From the NCBI RefSeq assembly GCF_003121705.1, contig NZ_PYHR01000002.1, forward strand, positions 1,984,001 to 2,048,000: DNA of 64,000 bases, written 5' to 3'. Position 1 is the first letter of the stretch; each line of letters opens with the position of its first letter. Origin of the DNA: Serinibacter arcticus (GTDB taxonomy: Bacteria; Actinomycetota; Actinomycetes; Actinomycetales; Beutenbergiaceae). Both the position numbers and the translations under genes were made by a program. Shown one piece after another: positions 43,466-51,583 of the stretch. The notes under the pieces were generated by a model. That model was not told the origin of the DNA and did not search any database. It saw only the letters and a program-made list of their open reading frames with translations.

Positions 43466-44454
43466 ATGAGAACGCGCGACGGACGGCCACTGCCCCGGCT
43501 GCTGCTCGGCGTGGCCCTCGCGGCCTCGGCGGGTCTCGCCGCCTGCAGCGCTCCCGCACCGCTCGACGCCCCGCCCAGCTCTCCGTCCGCACCGGTCACC
43601 GACGTGAGCCCGACGGCGGAGCCCGCCCCTCCCGCTCCCTCCACCACCCCTCCGGCCGAGCCGGTGGTCGAGCCGAGCGCGACGCCGTCGGGCACCGTGG
43701 AGGACGCGCTCGCCGGAGCGCTCGACGCCCTGAACGCCGCGCGTACCGCGGCCGGTACCCGAGCGGTCACCGCTGCGGACGCGCTCACCGCCGTCGCCCG
43801 GACGCAGGCCGACCACTACGGCGCGGGGGCGAGGACTGGAGCGGTGACCTCGGCACCCAGCTGACCGGTGCCGGCTTCGCGACCGGCGCCGCGCTGGCGC
43901 GGTCCGCGACCGACCCGGGCGACGCCGTCGCGCAGTGGCTCGCCGACCCCGACTCTGCCGACGATCTGCTCGACGCCACCTACGGCTCCGTGGGACTCGC
44001 CGTCGCGCCGTTGCCGGACGGGCGGCCGATGGTCGTCGTCGTGCTTGGCTACCGCGCGGACGACGGCGCGATCCCCGCCGCGTCCCAGGGCGCCGAGGAG
44101 GCGCTGGTCCTGACGAACGCCGAGCGCGCGGCGTTCGGGCTACCTCCGCTGACCGTGAGCGCCGACCTCAACACGGCGGCCCAGGTGCAGGCCGACCACC
44201 AGGCCTCGATCGGCGAGATGACCCACGACGGCAACGGCGGGTTCGGGGAGCGGCTGGGCGCTGTCGGCTACCGCACCGGCGCGGAGAACGTCGCCGTCGG
44301 GCAGCGGTCGGTGGCCGAGGTGGTGCAGGGCTGGATCTCCTCGCCGGGCCACCACGCCAACATCGTCAACGAGGACATGACGGAGATGGGCTTCGCGGTC
44401 GCGTTCGGCTCGGACGGCCGCGCGTACTACGCCCAGACCTTCGGGACGCGCTGA
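43466..44454 (+). pseudogene. CAP-domain (SCP/PR1) lipoprotein, frameshifted
   Basis: A lipobox (ASAGLAAC) and a Pro/Ser-rich linker lead to a degenerate first CAP-like half (ALDALNAARTAAGTRAVTAADALTAVARTQADHYG). The protein then continues in another frame after the G5 run at 43825-43829 (EDWSGDLGTQL). The second half is a full CAP domain: LTNAERAAFGLPPLTVSADLNTAAQVQADHQA, GENVAVG and GWISSPGHHANIVNEDMTEMGFAVA. One added G gives a 329-residue secreted protein. The ATG at 43466 is preferred because GGAG lies 3-6 bases upstream. CAP proteins bind lipids or cell-wall ligands; the role here is unknown. Confidence 0.82.
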
Positions 44455-44486
44455 CCCGTCTCGCCGACCACCGCGTCACAGCTCAT

Positions 44487-44606
44487 CGACCGCGCCCTTG
44501 TGGTCGCCCACCTTCGGCGACCGCGCCCTTGTGGTCGCGCCCGACGCTGACCAGCGACCACAAGGGCGCGGTCCAGCCCGACCAGCGACCACAAGGGCGC
44601 GGTCGC
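44487..44606. repeat. repeat cluster B: two direct and two inverted copies of the GTGGTCGC module
   Basis: Direct copies of CGACCGCGCCCTTGTGGTCG lie at 44487-44507 and 44517-44538; inverted copies lie at 44554-44573 and 44585-44606. The two pairs fold into one long hairpin in the convergent gap between the CAP gene and the antiporter gene. It very likely acts as a bidirectional terminator and is the same module as cluster A. Confidence 0.85.
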
Positions 44607-44642
44607 AGCAGCCCGAGCACCCCGCGCGCACGCAGCCGCCCC

Positions 44643-46505
44643 TCACCCCAGCAGCTCGTCCACGTAGCACCAGCGCCAGCTCTCGCCCGGCTCGAAGCTG
44701 CGCATCACGGGGTGCCCCGTCTCGGTGAAGTGCCGCTCCGCGTGCCGCCCGACCGAGGAGTCGCAGCACCCGACCTCGCCGCAGGTCAGGCACATCCGCA
44801 GATGCACCGTCTCGGTCCCCTCGCGCACGCAGGCCTCGCACACCGGACCGGACGGCACCGAGCAGTCGACCCCGGCCCGCAGGTGCTCGCAGTCGCCGAC
44901 CTGGGCGGCGGGGGTTGCGAGCGCGGCCGCACCCGCGGGGTCCTCGTCCTCGGAGAACACCGTCAGGAACGCCTCCTCGACGTCCATCGCGTCCATCACG
45001 CGCGCGAGGATCTCGTGGTCGATCGTGCCGGCGTCGCGCAGCCGCAGCATCTCGGTGCGCTCGGCGGTGAGCATCCCCAGCCGCAGGCGACGGTGCTGCG
45101 ACGACGGCGTCTCGCCGTCGGGCCGCCCGAGACGCTCCCACAGTCGGTTCGTGCGCAGCTGGGACTGCGTCGCGAGGTCGGCGATCACCTCGTCCGAGTC
45201 GCCCGGACGCCGGATCTCCCCCAGCGCGGTGACGCCCGCGGTGACGGCGGCCTGCGTCACGGACGCCTCCTGCAGCATGTCCTCGCGCGCATCGGGCCCG
45301 CGCACCTGGAGCGCCCGCGCGAGCCACGGCAGGCTCAGCCCCTGGATCAGCAGCGTGCCGGCCGTCACCACGAAAGCCCCCAGCAGCAGCGTCTGCCGGT
45401 GCGGGGTGTCCTCGGGCAGCAGGAAGGCCGCCGCGATCGTCACGACGCCGCGCATCCCGGCCCAGGACACGATCGCGAGATTCTGCCACGGCACCTTCTC
45501 GCCGGTGCTCGTCTCGTCGCCCCGCCGCAGCAGGAACCGTCCGGCGAAGAGCATCACGGGCCGCGACAGCATCGCCACGAGCAGCGCGCCGAGGCAGAAC
45601 ACGGCGACCGTGCCGACGCCGAGGTCGTCGTTGCCGACGTCCTCGAGGATCCAGCGCAGCTGCAGCCCGAGCAGCAGGAACACGGCGTTCTCGAGGAGGA
45701 ACTGGATGGTGTTCCAGTTGACCCGCTCCGACATCCGCGACTGCGCGTCCTGCACGATCGGCGCCTTGTGCCCCAGCACCAGACCGGCCACCACGACGGC
45801 GATCACGCCCGACGCGTGCAGCTCCTCCGCCGGGACGTAGGCGAGGAACGGGGCCATGAACGACAGCAGCGTGTCGCTGACGGTGTCCCGCAGCCGCTTG
45901 CGGAGCAGGACGATCACGGCCGCGACGGCGAACCCGATCACCGCCCCGCCACCGGCCGCGACGAGGAAGTCCAGCCCGACCGACGCCACCGACACCGTGC
46001 CGGCGAGCGCGAGCACGGCCGTGCGCAGCGCCACGAGCGCCGTCGCGTCGTTGAGCAGGGACTCGCCCTCGAGGATCGTGACGATCCGACGTGGCAGACC
46101 GATGCGACGCGCGACGGCGGTGGCCGCGACCGCGTCGGGCGGCGAGACCACGGCCCCGAACGCGAGCGCCGCGGCGAGCGGGATCGGCAGCAGCCACCAG
46201 GTCAGCAGCCCGACGGTGAGCATCGTGAACAGGACGAGCCCGACGGCGAGAAGTCCGATCGGCCGGATGTTCGCCCGGATGTCCACGAGCGAGGTGCGGA
46301 TCGCGGCCGCGTACAGCAGCGGCGGCAGGAACCCGAGGAGGACGAGCTCCGGGGTCAGCTCGATCGTCGGGATGGCCGGGACGAACGAGGCGATCGTACC
46401 GACGACGACGAGCACGAGCGGCGCCGGGAAGCCGAGCCGACGGCACAGACTCGTGACGGCCAGGACCGTCGCCCCCAGCGCGAGAATGATGATCGCGATC
46501 TCCAT
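44643..46505 (-). CDS. CPA1 Na+/H+ antiporter with C-terminal UBP-type zinc finger
   Basis: Residues 1 to about 400 are a CPA1 (NhaP/NHE-like) exchanger with about twelve helices, including the ion-binding region FGAVVSPPDAVAATAVARRIGLP and ILEGESLLNDATALV. A cytoplasmic helical region follows (about 420-530). The last ~75 residues form a UBP/BRAP-type zinc finger: DCEHLRAGVDC..CEACVREG..HLRMCLTCGEVGCCDSS..HAERHFTETGHPV and a Trp-rich end. In eukaryotes this fold binds the C-terminus of ubiquitin; the bacterial role is unclear, possibly sensing. The protein has 620 residues and no frame break. Confidence 0.92.
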   Translation of the reverse strand: MEIAIIILALGATVLAVTSLCRRLGFPAPLVLVVVGTIASFVPAIPTIELTPELVLLGFLPPLLYAAAIRTSLVDIRANIRPIGLLAVGLVLFTMLTVGLLTWWLLPIPLAAALAFGAVVSPPDAVAATAVARRIGLPRRIVTILEGESLLNDATALVALRTAVLALAGTVSVASVGLDFLVAAGGGAVIGFAVAAVIVLLRKRLRDTVSDTLLSFMAPFLAYVPAEELHASGVIAVVVAGLVLGHKAPIVQDAQSRMSERVNWNTIQFLLENAVFLLLGLQLRWILEDVGNDDLGVGTVAVFCLGALLVAMLSRPVMLFAGRFLLRRGDETSTGEKVPWQNLAIVSWAGMRGVVTIAAAFLLPEDTPHRQTLLLGAFVVTAGTLLIQGLSLPWLARALQVRGPDAREDMLQEASVTQAAVTAGVTALGEIRRPGDSDEVIADLATQSQLRTNRLWERLGRPDGETPSSQHRRLRLGMLTAERTEMLRLRDAGTIDHEILARVMDAMDVEEAFLTVFSEDEDPAGAAALATPAAQVGDCEHLRAGVDCSVPSGPVCEACVREGTETVHLRMCLTCGEVGCCDSSVGRHAERHFTETGHPVMRSFEPGESWRWCYVDELLG

Positions 46506-46545
46506 GCGGAGAGTGTGAGGGCTGGGGGCGACGCCGACAAACGTC

Positions 46546-47412
46546 CTAGCCCGGGAAGACCACCACCGGCACCGGCGAGTGCCGCATGATCTTCGCCGCC
46601 GTCGAGCCGAGGAAGACCCGCCGGATGACCCCGCCGCCGTGCGAGCCCATGGCGAGCAGGTCGCCCGGCTCCCAGTCCACGGCGTCGACGGCGGAGCGCC
46701 AGTCCGGTCCCGCGGCCACCGCCACGTCCTCGTTCGGGTCGAGCCCGGCTGCCGGGGCGCAGGCCCGCAGCGCCCCGAGCGCCTCGTCGCTCCACGCCGC
46801 GAAGACCTCGTCCTCGGCTTCGAGCCCGACCTCCGGCGGGTACATCCCGTCGGTGTAGCGGCCGAACGTCACCGCCTCCACCGCGAGCCCGGACGCCCGC
46901 CCGAAGGTGGCGATCTCGGTGAGCAGCTCGGGCTCGTCGGCCTCGGACCACGCCGCCACGAGCCGCCGCAGCGGCACCGTGCGGTAGCCGCGCGGCGCGA
47001 CCACGACCGGGACGGTCGAGGAGTGGGCGATCTTGTTCGCCGTCGCCCCCAGCGTCACCTGGCCGAGCGCACCGTCCTGGCCCGAGCCGAGGACCACCAC
47101 GCAGGGTTCGAGGTTCTCGACGGCGTCGAGGATCGCCCCCGCGATCGAGCGGGACTCCACGTGGTGGGTGCGCACGGCGACGCCGGGCGCGAGGGTCGCG
47201 AGCTCGGCCACGCCGGTGCGGGTGGCCTCGTCGGCGCTCTCGGCCGCCCACTGCCGGAACTCGGCGTCGCCGTTGCCCGGCGAGGCGTGCCAGGTGCGCA
47301 CGACCACGTGCACGAGCTCGACGTCCTCGCCGCGCGCCTGTGCGAGCACGGCGCCGAACGCCAGGGCCGAGCGCCCGCCCTTCTCCGGCGAGTACGCGAT
47401 GAGCACGGTCAT
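46546..47412 (-). CDS. tandem-domain universal stress protein
   Basis: The 288-residue cytoplasmic protein has two USP domains. The first ends with VVVLGSGQDGALGQVTLGATANKIAHSSTVPVVVAP and the second with LLAMGSHGGGVIRRVFLGSTAAKIMRHSPVPVVVFPG; both carry the G-x2-G-x9-G-S/T ATP-binding pattern. It starts 1 base after the APC permease stop, so it is co-transcribed with it. The antiporter gene follows 40 bases downstream on the same strand, so stress protein, permease and antiporter may form one pH/stress operon. Confidence 0.93.
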   Translation of the reverse strand: MTVLIAYSPEKGGRSALAFGAVLAQARGEDVELVHVVVRTWHASPGNGDAEFRQWAAESADEATRTGVAELATLAPGVAVRTHHVESRSIAGAILDAVENLEPCVVVLGSGQDGALGQVTLGATANKIAHSSTVPVVVAPRGYRTVPLRRLVAAWSEADEPELLTEIATFGRASGLAVEAVTFGRYTDGMYPPEVGLEAEDEVFAAWSDEALGALRACAPAAGLDPNEDVAVAAGPDWRSAVDAVDWEPGDLLAMGSHGGGVIRRVFLGSTAAKIMRHSPVPVVVFPG

Positions 47413-47413
47413 C

Positions 47414-48913
47414 TCAGTGCCCCTTCCCGTCGAGCTCGCTGTCGAAGCCGTCCTCCTCGGAGGCGAGCGTGCCCGCGCCCTCGATCAGGGTGCCGTCGGC
47501 GGCCAGCAGCGTGTTGAGGCGGGAGTGCTTGCGGCCCCACAGGAAGTAGAACGCCAGCACGACCGACAGCCACGCGAGGAACCACAGGTACGTGTACCAG
47601 TGCAGCCCGGACAGGATGTAGACGCACGCGATGATCGACAGGATGGGGATGACCGGGTAGCCCGGGACCTTGAAGCCGCGCGGCAGGTCGGGGTGCGTGC
47701 GACGGAGCACGATGACGCCGATGCTCACCACGATGAACGCGATCAGGGTGCCGATCGAGACCAGGTCCCACAGCGAGTCCAGCGGCACGAAGCCCGCGAG
47801 GAGACCGACGACGATGGCCACGATGATCGTGTTGTTGACGGGCGTGCGCGTGCGCGGGTTGACCGTCGCGAACGTCTTCGGCAGGAGCCCGTCGCGACCG
47901 ATGGCGAACAGGATGCGGGTCTGGCCGTACATCGTCACGAGCGTGACGGAGAAGATCGAGATGACGGCGCCGATCGCGAGGACGGTGCCGGGCCACGTGC
48001 TCCCGGTGACCATCTCGAGGATCCTGGCCAGACCGGCCTCGCCCTGCGACGGGTCCGAGAACGCCGTCCACGGCTGGGTGCCGAGGGCGGAGACGGCCAC
48101 GAGCAGGTAGATGACGATGACGATGCCCAGCGCCGACAGCAGCGCGATCGGCAGGGCCTTCTGCGGGTTCTTGACCTCGTCCCCGGCCGTGGAGACGGCG
48201 TCCAACCCGATGAACGTGAAGAAGATCGCCCCGGCCGCCAGCGTGACGCCACCAGCCCCGTTCGGCATGAAGTCGGCGAAGTTGTCGGCGTTGAACGCCG
48301 TGAGGGCGATGACCGAGAAGAACACCAGGACGGCGAGCTTGATGAGCACCATGATCGCGTTGGCCCTGGCCGACTCGCTGGCCCCCCGGATCAGCAGGAA
48401 CGCGCACATCGCGACGAGCACGACGGCGGGGAGGTTGATGACGCCGGCGGTCTCCGCGAACGGCCCCGCCTTGATCGCGTCGGGGACGGCCCACCCGGTG
48501 ACGTTCTCGATGAGCAGGCTGAGGTAGTCGCTCCACCCGACGGCGACGGCCGCCGTCGAGACGCCGTACTCGAGCAGCAGACAGGCCGCGACCCCCATCG
48601 CGACCACCTCGCCGAGCGTGGCGTAGGCGTAGGAGTAGGTCGAGCCGGAGACCGGGACGGCCGAGGCCAGCTCGGCGTAGCAGAGGGCGGAGAGCCCGGC
48701 CGCGACCCCGGCGAGGAGGAAGGCGATCAGGACCGCCGGGCCGGCGTCGGGCACGGCCTCGTGCATCACGAAGAAGACGCCGGTGCCGACGGTGGCACCG
48801 ACGCCGAACATGGTGAGCTGGAACGTCGTGATGTTGCGGGCGAGGCCCTCGGACGACGTCACCGTCGCCGAGGTGATCGGCTTCCGCCGGAAGAGCTGCT
48901 GCGCTGTGCTCAT
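47414..48913 (-). CDS. APC-superfamily amino acid permease
   Basis: The 499-residue protein has about twelve to thirteen membrane helices. The first-helix GVGATVGTGVFFVMHEAVP and the AELASAVPVSGSTYSYAYATLGE signature are characteristic of APC permeases, closest in feel to the cationic amino-acid transporter (CAT/YfnA) group. The C-terminal tail is acidic. The ATG is preceded by AGGGGAAG. Substrate specificity is not readable from sequence. Confidence 0.92.
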   Translation of the reverse strand: MSTAQQLFRRKPITSATVTSSEGLARNITTFQLTMFGVGATVGTGVFFVMHEAVPDAGPAVLIAFLLAGVAAGLSALCYAELASAVPVSGSTYSYAYATLGEVVAMGVAACLLLEYGVSTAAVAVGWSDYLSLLIENVTGWAVPDAIKAGPFAETAGVINLPAVVLVAMCAFLLIRGASESARANAIMVLIKLAVLVFFSVIALTAFNADNFADFMPNGAGGVTLAAGAIFFTFIGLDAVSTAGDEVKNPQKALPIALLSALGIVIVIYLLVAVSALGTQPWTAFSDPSQGEAGLARILEMVTGSTWPGTVLAIGAVISIFSVTLVTMYGQTRILFAIGRDGLLPKTFATVNPRTRTPVNNTIIVAIVVGLLAGFVPLDSLWDLVSIGTLIAFIVVSIGVIVLRRTHPDLPRGFKVPGYPVIPILSIIACVYILSGLHWYTYLWFLAWLSVVLAFYFLWGRKHSRLNTLLAADGTLIEGAGTLASEEDGFDSELDGKGH

Positions 48914-48993
48914 GGACTTCCCCTGATCGATGGCGGGTACCGCGTGGAGGCATTGTGGACCCCTCGCGTCGCGGGTGTATATCCCGACCGTGA

Positions 48994-49908
48994 TCAGGGT
49001 CGACGGTGTGCCCCTCGGGTGATCGGCCGCCCCATGAGCCAGACGTAGGTCCCGACGGCGAGCACCACGCCGCCGAGGATCACCGCCCACCACGGGAACC
49101 GGGGCAGGTCCGACGGCGCCCCCTCGGCCTCGAGGTCGGCGATCGGCGTCGGGATCACGCGCTCGCCCGTGACGAGGATGCGCTGCGTGTTGATGCCCAG
49201 CGGCGTGCACGTGACGAGCGTGACGAGGTCCTCCCCCGCCACGGGGTAGAGGGTCTCGGTGTCGCTGGGTTCGACGACCTGCGTGGAGCGCACGCGGTAG
49301 GTCAGCACCTCGCCGAACACCTCGATCGTGAACGTGTCGCCCTCGACCACCCGGTCCAGGTTCGTGAAGAGCTCGGCCTCCGCGAGGCCGCGGTGCGCCG
49401 TGAGCACGGAGTGCGTGCTGGGGCCGCCGACAGGGAGGGCCGTGCCCTCGAGGTGGCCGACCCCCTCGAGCAGGACCTCGTCGCTCGTGCCGTGGTAGAT
49501 CGGGAGGTCGACGTCGATCGCCGGGATCTTCACGCGCCCCATCGATCCCGTGGGGCCGGCGTTCAGCTGCTGGCGGTAGTCCATCTCGGGCTGCTCCGCG
49601 CCGTCCCCGACCGGGACGTTCCGGAACGAGCCGACGACAGCGCCGCCCGTGAGCAGCTCGTTGTAGCGGTGGGCGAGCGCGAGGGACTCCTCCCGACCGG
49701 TCGGGTCGAGCTGGCGGACCTGGTCGCCGTACTCGGCGAGCACCTGCGCCTGCTGGTACTGGTGCACCCAGGCCGAGCCCGTCGGGTACAGCACCGTGAC
49801 CGTGCCGCCGAGGAAGAGCAGCGCGACGACGAACGGCAGCAGCGGCAACCGCCAGCGCCTGCGCGCTCCGCCGCTCGGCGCCGGCTCGTTCCCGCTCTCG
49901 ACCATCAC
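48994..49908 (-). CDS. class C (pilin-polymerising) sortase
   Basis: The 304-residue protein has an N-terminal membrane helix (LPLLPFVVALLFLGGTVTVLYP), an extracytoplasmic sortase barrel and a C-terminal second helix (WWAVILGGVVLAVGTYVWLM), the class C layout. Catalytic residues are His in VLTAHRGL, Cys in TLVTCTPLG and Arg in NTQRILVTG. It joins pilin subunits by isopeptide bonds between LPXTG Thr and a pilin-motif Lys. It is third in the pilus operon, behind a strong hairpin that should lower its expression relative to the pilin. Confidence 0.95.
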   Translation of the reverse strand: MMVESGNEPAPSGGARRRWRLPLLPFVVALLFLGGTVTVLYPTGSAWVHQYQQAQVLAEYGDQVRQLDPTGREESLALAHRYNELLTGGAVVGSFRNVPVGDGAEQPEMDYRQQLNAGPTGSMGRVKIPAIDVDLPIYHGTSDEVLLEGVGHLEGTALPVGGPSTHSVLTAHRGLAEAELFTNLDRVVEGDTFTIEVFGEVLTYRVRSTQVVEPSDTETLYPVAGEDLVTLVTCTPLGINTQRILVTGERVIPTPIADLEAEGAPSDLPRFPWWAVILGGVVLAVGTYVWLMGRPITRGAHRRP

Positions 49909-49922
49909 TCTCCTCGTGAACG

Positions 49923-49958
49923 ACTGTGGCGGGACCCCTCGTGGGGTCCCGCCACAGT
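49923..49958 (-). terminator. perfect 16-bp hairpin between pilin and sortase genes
   Basis: ACTGTGGCGGGACCCC (49923-49938) and its exact complement (49943-49958) enclose a TCGT loop. It follows the pilin gene stop by about 70 bases and precedes the sortase start by 15. It probably works as a partial terminator or mRNA 3' stabiliser that sets the pilin-to-sortase ratio. Confidence 0.8.
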
Positions 49959-50027
49959 CTCGCCCCTGCCGCTGTCGCTGCCCGTCAGCGCCCGCCGGTG
50001 CTCACCGGTGGGCGTCGCGGACGTGGA

Positions 50028-51479
50028 TCAGGCGTCCGTCCCGCGCTGACGACGACGGGCCGCGACGATCGCGACGCCGGTGCCGGTCGCGAGCAGGAGG
50101 CCACCGGCCACCAGCAGCGCGACGGTGCCCTGACCACCGGTGATCGGCAGGTCGATCGCGGGCTTCTGCGGGTTCCCGACGGTCAGGTTGACGACCGCGT
50201 CGCCGTCCACGACCTCGACGGCGAACGCCAGCGGGAGGTCGGGCGACAGGTCGTAGCCGACCGGCGCCGTCGCCTCGCGCAGCCAGTAGTCGCCGGCGGC
50301 GAGGCCGGCCACGGTGGCGACACCGGTCGGGTCGACGGAGGTGAACTCGGTGACGCCGTCGACGGAGATCGGGTTGGCGCCCGTCTCCGCGTCCGCCTCG
50401 GTGAGGTGGACCGTGAAGACGGCGCCGGCGAGGGTGTTGGTCAGGTCGCCGGCGGCGTGCTTGACGATCTCGACCGCGGCCCACTCGGTGATCGGCGTGT
50501 TGGTCGGGATCCCGTTGGTCCGGGCGGCGTCGTTGATGTACGCGGTCGCGGTGTTGGGGATCTCGCCGATGCCGCGGACGATCGTGTCGAACGTGACCGT
50601 GAGCACCTCGTTCTGCGCCGCTGTGAGCTGCGCGAGGTCGGTGATCTCGATGTCGAGCAGACCGCCGAGGCCGCCCGGGTGGGTGACGGTGAAGGCCGGC
50701 GAGGTGGCCGGCGTCGTGCTGATCGAGGTGGTGACCGAGCCGGGCACGAACTCGAGCCGCGGGTCCAGGGCGTCGGTGACCGCGACGTCGTCGAAGGTCG
50801 CGCCGGCGGCCAGCGCCGGGATGTCGACCGTGACGGTCCACGTCACGGTCGAGCCGAGACCGGAGGCGCTCGGGACGCCGGCCGTCTTCTCCGCCGAGGT
50901 GACGGAGTTCTTCGGGTAGACGTTGACCGCGGAGTTCCACTCGCCGGCGCCATCGGGGATCGGCACGGTGACCACGAACGGCGCCGCGGTGACGACGATG
51001 TTGGCCGGGCTGCCGTCGGGGAGCGTGGCCGCCGGGCTGGGGAGCTCGGTGACGAGGTACGCGCCGATCGGGAGCGTCTGGGTCGGCGTCGTGCCGCTGG
51101 CCGCCGAGGTGACCGTGGTGACGGTCGTGAGGCTGGCCCCGGGGATGGTGCTCGGGTCGGCACCGTAGGACGCGGCGAGGTCCCAGCCGACGTTCGTGGT
51201 GAGGTCGACGTCGGTGATCTCCTGGATCTGGAACTGCACGCCGCCGAGCGGGACCCAGCCGGCGGGCGGGGTGATCGGGCTGCCGTCGCCGGGCTCGGTG
51301 TTGGCCGGGGTGGGCTGCTGGAACTTGTGGATCGTGAGGGATCCGTCGGCGGTCGGCAGGTTGCCGGGCGCGGCGGCCGCGGGGGTCGTCAGCGCGACGG
51401 CCCCGAGCAGGACGAGGCCGACGGCCCCGAGGGCGGCGGCCGCGCGGCGGACGACGCCGCGCGGTGTGGATCGGTTCAT
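50028..51479 (-). CDS. major pilin subunit (SpaA/SpaH type) with LPITG sorting signal
   Basis: The 483-residue secreted protein has a signal peptide (GVVRRAAAALGAVGLVLLGAVALTTPAAAA). The pilin motif WNSAVNVYPKN supplies the Lys for polymerisation, and the E-box YWLREATAPVGY stabilises the intramolecular isopeptide bond. The sorting signal LPITGGQG is followed by a membrane helix and the tail RRRQRG. All hallmarks of a backbone pilin of Gram-positive sortase-built pili are present. It lies between the large adhesin gene and the class C sortase. Confidence 0.95.
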   Translation of the reverse strand: MNRSTPRGVVRRAAAALGAVGLVLLGAVALTTPAAAAPGNLPTADGSLTIHKFQQPTPANTEPGDGSPITPPAGWVPLGGVQFQIQEITDVDLTTNVGWDLAASYGADPSTIPGASLTTVTTVTSAASGTTPTQTLPIGAYLVTELPSPAATLPDGSPANIVVTAAPFVVTVPIPDGAGEWNSAVNVYPKNSVTSAEKTAGVPSASGLGSTVTWTVTVDIPALAAGATFDDVAVTDALDPRLEFVPGSVTTSISTTPATSPAFTVTHPGGLGGLLDIEITDLAQLTAAQNEVLTVTFDTIVRGIGEIPNTATAYINDAARTNGIPTNTPITEWAAVEIVKHAAGDLTNTLAGAVFTVHLTEADAETGANPISVDGVTEFTSVDPTGVATVAGLAAGDYWLREATAPVGYDLSPDLPLAFAVEVVDGDAVVNLTVGNPQKPAIDLPITGGQGTVALLVAGGLLLATGTGVAIVAARRRQRGTDA

Positions 51480-51583
51480 GGTGGTGCTCCTCAGGAGTGC
51501 GGGGTTCGACAGCGGGGACTGGGGTGACGAGGTCGTTCGAGGACGGGCGGCGGGTCCGACCGCGCGGGGCCGGGGAGGTCTGC

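Noticed and set aside
44487-44606. Possible CRISPR array
   Set aside because: Copies occur in both orientations and fold as a hairpin; spacing is irregular and there are no cas genes.
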